Shown here: positions 60,118 through 64,000 of the stretch, in pieces
Layout of the letters: each line of letters begins with the position of its first letter
Numbering within the stretch: position 1 is the stretch's first letter
Origin: Roseateles sp.
Lineage (GTDB): Bacteria > Pseudomonadota > Gammaproteobacteria > Burkholderiales > Burkholderiaceae_C
NCBI GenBank assembly: GCA_016790285.1
Contig: JAEUPJ010000058.1
Location: forward strand, 1-64,000
Direction: 5' to 3'
DNA: 64,000 nt
Made by a program: the position numbers and the translations under genes
Notes under the pieces: model-generated
The model's input: only the letters and a program-made list of their open reading frames with translations
Told to the model about the DNA's origin: nothing
Database searches by the model: none

Positions 60118-61044
60118 TCACGGCGCCGCTCGCTCCATCAGGAGATAGGTGTTGTAGGCATTCATGCGGTTCGCCGCCTTGAACAGCGGCAGCCGCTCGT
60201 AAGCGCGCCAGTCCGTGGCTGCGTAGGCTTCCTCGAACGGCTGCATGTCTGCGGCGGCGCGGCCCATGGTGTCGCGGAGGTACTGCAGGTAGTCGCGTGT
60301 CAGCCGCAGGTCGGCCAGGGCCTCGGTGGACATGGGGCCGTGTCCCGGGACGATGGCGGCCGGGGCGCTGTTGATGAGGCGTGTGAGGGCGGCAATCCAA
60401 CCGCGGCTGTCGGCCTGCCCCACATAGGGAATGCGGCCGCGGAAGGCGAGGTCGCCGGCGAACAGTACGCGTGCCCCTTCGACGAAGACGGTCAGGTCTT
60501 CGGGCGTGTGCGCCGGCCCGACGTGGCGCAGTTGCAAGCGGACGCCGCCGAGTTCCAGCGTCTCATCGGCGTGCAGCCAACGGTCGGCGGGCACGAGTCG
60601 CGTCTTGGCGTCCACCCAGGGCGCCAGGCTTTCGCGGGTGGCTTGCAGCCGCAGTTGGGCGGTGTCGGACTGCAGGTACTCGCGCCCGGCCTCGTGGGCG
60701 AGCACGGTGGCGCCCTGGTCTTTGAACACCTGCAGGCCGTAGATGTGATCGGCGTGGTAGTGGGTCAGGATGACGTAGCGAACGGGGAGGGGCGTGATGC
60801 GCCGGATGGCTTCGAGCAAATCGGCAGCCACGGCGGGCGAACCCAGGGCGTCCACCACGACCACCCCGGCAGGCGTGACGATGACGCCGGCGTTGGAGAT
60901 GAAGTTGCGGTTCTCCTGTGTGCCGAGGGCGGCCTCACCCTGGACGAACCAGATGTTGGGTGCGACCGGCTGCAGCGCCAGGGCCGCTGCCCATGCGCCG
61001 TGTGCGGCCAGCAGCCATAACGCGGCAATGAGCAGACGCTTCAT
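60118..61044 (-). CDS. metallo-beta-lactamase-fold hydrolase, SoxH-like
   Basis: A 308-residue exported MBL-fold protein. A signal peptide (LLIAALWLLAAHGAWAA) precedes LTHYHADHIYG (HxHxDH zinc site), HTPEDLTVF, FAGDLAF and PGHGPM. It resembles SoxH and the quinoprotein-relay metallohydrolases. In sox clusters SoxH is a periplasmic thiol hydrolase of unclear role. The start overlaps the stop of the second YeeE gene (ATGA). Confidence 0.88.
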   Translation of the reverse strand: MKRLLIAALWLLAAHGAWAAALALQPVAPNIWFVQGEAALGTQENRNFISNAGVIVTPAGVVVVDALGSPAVAADLLEAIRRITPLPVRYVILTHYHADHIYGLQVFKDQGATVLAHEAGREYLQSDTAQLRLQATRESLAPWVDAKTRLVPADRWLHADETLELGGVRLQLRHVGPAHTPEDLTVFVEGARVLFAGDLAFRGRIPYVGQADSRGWIAALTRLINSAPAAIVPGHGPMSTEALADLRLTRDYLQYLRDTMGRAAADMQPFEEAYAATDWRAYERLPLFKAANRMNAYNTYLLMERAAP

Positions 61045-62144
61045 CGCACGGCACCTGCTTCGGTCGCGGCGGGAGGGGCGTCGTCCTGGTCGACGACGCG
61101 GTCGGTCAATGCGGCCGCAATCCAGATGCCCGCCAGCGTTACCCAGGACGTTGCCGTGAAGACGGACGCCCCGGAGAGCCCCGCCCCGACGGCACAGCCG
61201 CCAGCGAGCATCCCGCCAAAGCCCATGCAGACCGCTCCGGCGATGTAGCGGGGCATGCTTGCACCGCCCTGGAAGCCTTCAAGCCGCAGGTCGCCCGACA
61301 GCGCTGCGGCGAGAAAGGCGCCAAGGAACACGCCCGGGATGAGGCCGACGTCGAAGCTCAACGGCTTGTCGCTGACGAAGAGCACGCGGCTGAGCACTTC
61401 GGCCGATGGGCCGGTGAAGCTGAGCGACTGGATGGGGTGCGGGTCGAAGGCGAGTTTCGAGACCGCATAGGTGAACCACCAGCCGGCAGCCACGGTGAGA
61501 CCTACGCCGATGGCACCACCCCAACCCCAGGCGCCCACGCGTTGACGCCGCGCCCAGAACACGGCTGCTGCGAACCAGCCGGCCGCGAAGAGCAGGGCGC
61601 CGGTGTGACCGATGCCCGTGCGGGCGAGCAGGTCTCGCGCGCCACCGCCGTCGATGGTCCACCACTCGGAGATCGCCACGCGCAGGGGCGACAGGGCGCC
61701 GGTCAGCGCGGATTGCGCCGTCACGGCAAAGATCAGGCCCGAGAGCAGCGCGCGCAGGTTGCCTTGTGCCGCCAGCACCAGCATGCGGCTGGAGCACCCG
61801 CGTGCGAGGATCATGCCGATGCCAAACAGCGCGCCGCCGATCGCCGCACCCGACAGGCTGCCGCGCGCAGCGATCTGGCGGGCATTGCTGGCGTCGAACG
61901 CACCCAGCATCGCCAGCAACTGTGTGGCGCCCACGGCGGTGGCGAAGGCGAACAGCCACACGGTCAGCCGACCACCGGTGCGCTGATTGCGTGCGAACTC
62001 GATGACCGCGGCCCGCAGGCAAAAGCGTGAGCGCTGCGTGAAGACCCCGAAGGCCATGCCGATCACAGCCGCACCAAGGGCGAGCGTGCGGGGTTCACCG
62101 AGCCGGTCGATCAGGGATTCGAGAGACATGGGCGATGCGGCCAT
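61041..62144 (-). CDS. second YeeE/YedE-family transporter (SoxT-like)
   Basis: A 367-residue membrane protein with the family Cys motifs: TQRSRFCLRAAV, ARGCSSRMLVL and GGCAVGAGLSG. It is coupled to the SoxH-like gene by ATGA. With the transporter at 58039-59151 it gives two YeeE proteins in 4 kb, perhaps for different substrates (thiosulfate and sulfite, or import and export). Confidence 0.9.
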   Translation of the reverse strand: MAASPMSLESLIDRLGEPRTLALGAAVIGMAFGVFTQRSRFCLRAAVIEFARNQRTGGRLTVWLFAFATAVGATQLLAMLGAFDASNARQIAARGSLSGAAIGGALFGIGMILARGCSSRMLVLAAQGNLRALLSGLIFAVTAQSALTGALSPLRVAISEWWTIDGGGARDLLARTGIGHTGALLFAAGWFAAAVFWARRQRVGAWGWGGAIGVGLTVAAGWWFTYAVSKLAFDPHPIQSLSFTGPSAEVLSRVLFVSDKPLSFDVGLIPGVFLGAFLAAALSGDLRLEGFQGGASMPRYIAGAVCMGFGGMLAGGCAVGAGLSGASVFTATSWVTLAGIWIAAALTDRVVDQDDAPPAATEAGAVR

Positions 62145-62188
62145 GGCCGCAGTCTGCGGCGAGGGGCGTCAGGGCGTGTTGAGCCCGC

Positions 62189-62602
62189 TCAAGGCTTGAT
62201 GTAGGCGTAGCCGGACTTCTGCAGCTTGACGATGCGCACCACACCGGAGGGCGTGTAGTCGGCATCCAGCACGAACTGGTCCTTGCTCAGGCCGCGGTTC
62301 TTCAGCGTGATCTCGCACACTTCGAACCGCACGCCGCGCGCCTTCAGCGCCGACACCAGCGGCGCGAACTCCGTGCCGTTGGCCGCCTTGGCGCCTTCCA
62401 TCAGCATGTCCACGCCCTCGGCATGGGTCACCACGGTGATCTGTGCCGAGGGGTCGGTGTCGAGATGGTTGCGCATGTTGCGCAGGCCCTTGAGGCCTTG
62501 CGCGGCCGCGTTGTCGAAGTGATAGACGACGAGGTCGCCCGCCCAGGCCAGCGGGGCCGCCAGGAACATCGTGAACAGGACGAGCAGGAAGCGCTTGTGC
62601 AT
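62189..62602 (-). CDS. exported DsrE-family protein
   Basis: A 137-residue protein with a signal peptide (LLVLFTMFLAAPLAWAG) and a DsrE/F-like fold (LVVYHFDNA, then QITVVTHAEGVDMLM and RFEVCEITLKNRG). The single Cys in FEVCEITL is at the position of the sulfur-carrying Cys in the family. It may relay sulfur in the periplasm for the Sox system. Confidence 0.87.
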   Translation of the reverse strand: MHKRFLLVLFTMFLAAPLAWAGDLVVYHFDNAAAQGLKGLRNMRNHLDTDPSAQITVVTHAEGVDMLMEGAKAANGTEFAPLVSALKARGVRFEVCEITLKNRGLSKDQFVLDADYTPSGVVRIVKLQKSGYAYIKP

Positions 62603-62625
62603 GGAGGTCTCCTCGCGGGTGGCGA

Positions 62626-63135
62626 TCAGCCGTTCAACTCGATCAACTCGGTCACGGCCTTGATGCCGGCCAGGGCGCAGGCGTCGTCGGCCTCGCCGCC
62701 CGGCGCGCCCGAGACGCCGATGGCGCCGACGACAGCGCCCGCCGCCTCGATGACCTGGCCGCCGCCGATGGCCATCACCTGGGCCGACTGGCGGATGCCG
62801 CTCATGGGCTTGCCCGCTTGCGTTTCGGTCGCCAGTGCCGCAGTGGGCATGCGAAAGCTCGCGGCCGTCCAGGCCTTGCGCGGCGCGATGTCGACGGTGT
62901 GCGCGCCGGCGAAGCGGTCACGCAGCAGCACCTGCACGAGACCACTGCGATCCACCACGGCGACGGCGACCTGGTGCCCAGCCGTGCGGCAGTGCGCCAT
63001 GGCGGCACGGGCCGCGACGAGTGCGGTCTCCGGGGTCAGCTGTTGCGTGCTGAAGAGCGGCGGCGCTTCCGCCGCTTGGGCGGCACCGAAGCTACCCAGG
63101 ACCAGCGCAGCCAGTGGTGCAAGCAATGCACGCAT
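62626..63135 (-). CDS. HbpS/GlcG-family heme-binding-like protein
   Basis: A 169-residue exported protein (signal LLAPLAALVLGSFGAAQA) of the HbpS/GlcG/DUF336 family. It has VAVAVVDRSGLVQVLLRD, a Gly-rich AIGGGQVIEAAGAVVGAIGVSG and DDACALAGI at the C-terminus. Such proteins often sit beside sox and alcohol-oxidation genes and may bind heme. It is 14 bases downstream of soxB. Confidence 0.88.
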   Translation of the reverse strand: MRALLAPLAALVLGSFGAAQAAEAPPLFSTQQLTPETALVAARAAMAHCRTAGHQVAVAVVDRSGLVQVLLRDRFAGAHTVDIAPRKAWTAASFRMPTAALATETQAGKPMSGIRQSAQVMAIGGGQVIEAAGAVVGAIGVSGAPGGEADDACALAGIKAVTELIELNG

Positions 63136-63149
63136 CACGATCTCCTCGT

Positions 63150-64000
63150 TCAGGAAGGCATCAGCCCGGGGTTGCCCTGCATGGCGACCAGCTTGGGGGT
63201 GTTGATCGTGCGCGGCTTCACGCGGCCGCCCTGGCTGCGCAGCCAGGTCTCCACGTGTTCCCACACGGGCTTCACGCCCGGCGCGTTCTTGGCATCTTCC
63301 GCGACCGGGGCCCAGCCGGCCACCTTGTAGCGTTTGTCGGCCTCGAGGGGCTTGCCATGCAGCCGCATGTCGGCAATGCGCCGGCCCATGGCCTCGGTCG
63401 GCTGCATCGTGTAGGTCAGCCCCCCGACGCGCACCATGTCGCCACCCTGCTGGTAATAGGGGTCCGGGTTGAACAGGTTGTCGGCGACATCCTCGAGGAT
63501 GGTCTTGATCGTCGAGCCCGTCATCTCGGTGAGGGTGGCGTAGGGGTAGGTGATGGCGAGCTGGTCCATCAGCAGCTCGCGCGTGATCGTGTCGCCGGGC
63601 AGCAGGCTGGTGCCCCAGCGGAAGCCTGGCGAGAAGGCGATGTCCGCGCCCTGGACGTCCATCAGCGCATCGCAGATGAGTTGGTCCCAGCTGCCATTGA
63701 AGTTGCCGCGGCGGTAGAGCAGGCCATCGGTGACGGCGAGCTTCTCGTTCAGGCGTTTCTCGAACGGCGTGCGGATTTTGGTGATCAGCGCCTGCATGTC
63801 AGCATCTGGGCGCAGCTGGTTCGCGAAGACGGGCAGCAGGCGGTAGCGGAAGTCCACCAGCTTGCCGCCCTTGACGTCGAAGTCCATCACGCCGAGGAAC
63901 TTGCCGTTGCTGCCGGCGTTCGTGACGAGCGTCGTGCCACCGGCGTTCTTGATTGGGACGGCCACCGGCACTCCGTCGTGCGTGTGGCCACCGAAGATGG
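63150..64000 (-). CDS. soxB: SoxB, C-terminal part (runs off the window)
   Basis: The last 282 residues of SoxB, the periplasmic dimanganese thiosulfohydrolase that removes sulfate from the SoxYZ-bound intermediate. The visible part starts in the metallophosphatase core (IFGGHTHDG) and covers the 5'-nucleotidase C-terminal domain (RRGNFNGSWDQLICDALMD, WGTSLLPGDTITRELLMDQL). It identifies the operon as sox and fixes the direction of the cluster. The N-terminal half and signal peptide lie beyond the window. Confidence 0.93.
   Translation of the reverse strand, partial: IFGGHTHDGVPVAVPIKNAGGTTLVTNAGSNGKFLGVMDFDVKGGKLVDFRYRLLPVFANQLRPDADMQALITKIRTPFEKRLNEKLAVTDGLLYRRGNFNGSWDQLICDALMDVQGADIAFSPGFRWGTSLLPGDTITRELLMDQLAITYPYATLTEMTGSTIKTILEDVADNLFNPDPYYQQGGDMVRVGGLTYTMQPTEAMGRRIADMRLHGKPLEADKRYKVAGWAPVAEDAKNAPGVKPVWEHVETWLRSQGGRVKPRTINTPKLVAMQGNPGLMPS

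Noticed and set aside
1..64000. CRISPR arrays, rRNA genes, riboswitches and replication origins
   Set aside because: No regularly spaced repeats of CRISPR type, no rRNA-like sequence and no recognisable riboswitch or origin were seen.

Overview
The window is GC-rich, tightly packed bacterial chromosome from a betaproteobacterium. A member of the Burkholderiales (Rubrivivax/Leptothrix/Roseateles-like) is most likely. The pointers are a TamA/TamB pair, a cydP-cydA-cydB-cydX oxidase operon, ccoG, sox accessory genes and many ATGA-coupled operons; this placement rests on gene content and codon style, not on a database search.

Left end (1-6.7 kb) is a foreign-looking island with less GC-biased codons. 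It starts with the tail of an IS3-type transposase. A defence-type locus follows: on the minus strand vsr, an 87-aa protein, a large GHKL (MutL/MORC/HSP90-like) ATPase and two unrecognised proteins, all overlapping or close, with a divergent DNA cytosine-C5 methyltransferase and a small charged protein. This resembles the restriction-modification loci with MORC-like ATPases described from comparative genomics, but no helicase and no restriction nuclease other than Vsr is recognisable. The island ends at a complete tRNA-Arg(CCT), beyond which lie a LexA-box-like site, a strong palindrome and what looks like a 5' tRNA fragment.

7-26 kb: two small unknown genes; an operon of a VWA protein, TamA and TamB; a signalling block (Ser/Thr kinase, OmpA-like lipoprotein, FHA-EAL protein and a divergent EAL protein); then a five-gene overlapping operon (MoxR AAA+ ATPase, small membrane protein, GNAT, S9 peptidase, M28 peptidase). 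26-32 kb: diheme cytochrome c, HD-GYP phosphodiesterase, orphan peptide-binding protein and a large lipoprotein. 32-43 kb: a 2089-residue fusion of GMC oxidoreductase, alpha/beta hydrolase and PhoD-like phosphatase, a hybrid histidine kinase, a KstD-like flavoprotein coupled to a LuxR-type response regulator, and a divergent LuxR-HTH protein.

43-53 kb: ccoG, then an operon of RND adaptor, RND pump, DUF2892 protein, rhodanese and a truncated methyltransferase, controlled by a divergent ArsR-type regulator; a second ArsR gene, a DUF3149 protein, a TetR/tautomerase pair and a glyoxalase. 53-57 kb: cytochrome bd operon with three small-subunit or accessory genes, and trxC. 57-64 kb: sulfur-oxidation accessory genes (ArsR-type SoxR, SoxS-like thioredoxin, two YeeE/YedE transporters, a second thioredoxin, a heavy-metal-binding protein, SoxH-like metallohydrolase, DsrE-like and HbpS-like proteins), ending in the 3' part of soxB. 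The right third therefore reads as a sulfur and low-oxygen respiration neighbourhood: import of sulfur compounds, periplasmic thiol chemistry, persulfide-type regulators and a high-affinity oxidase.
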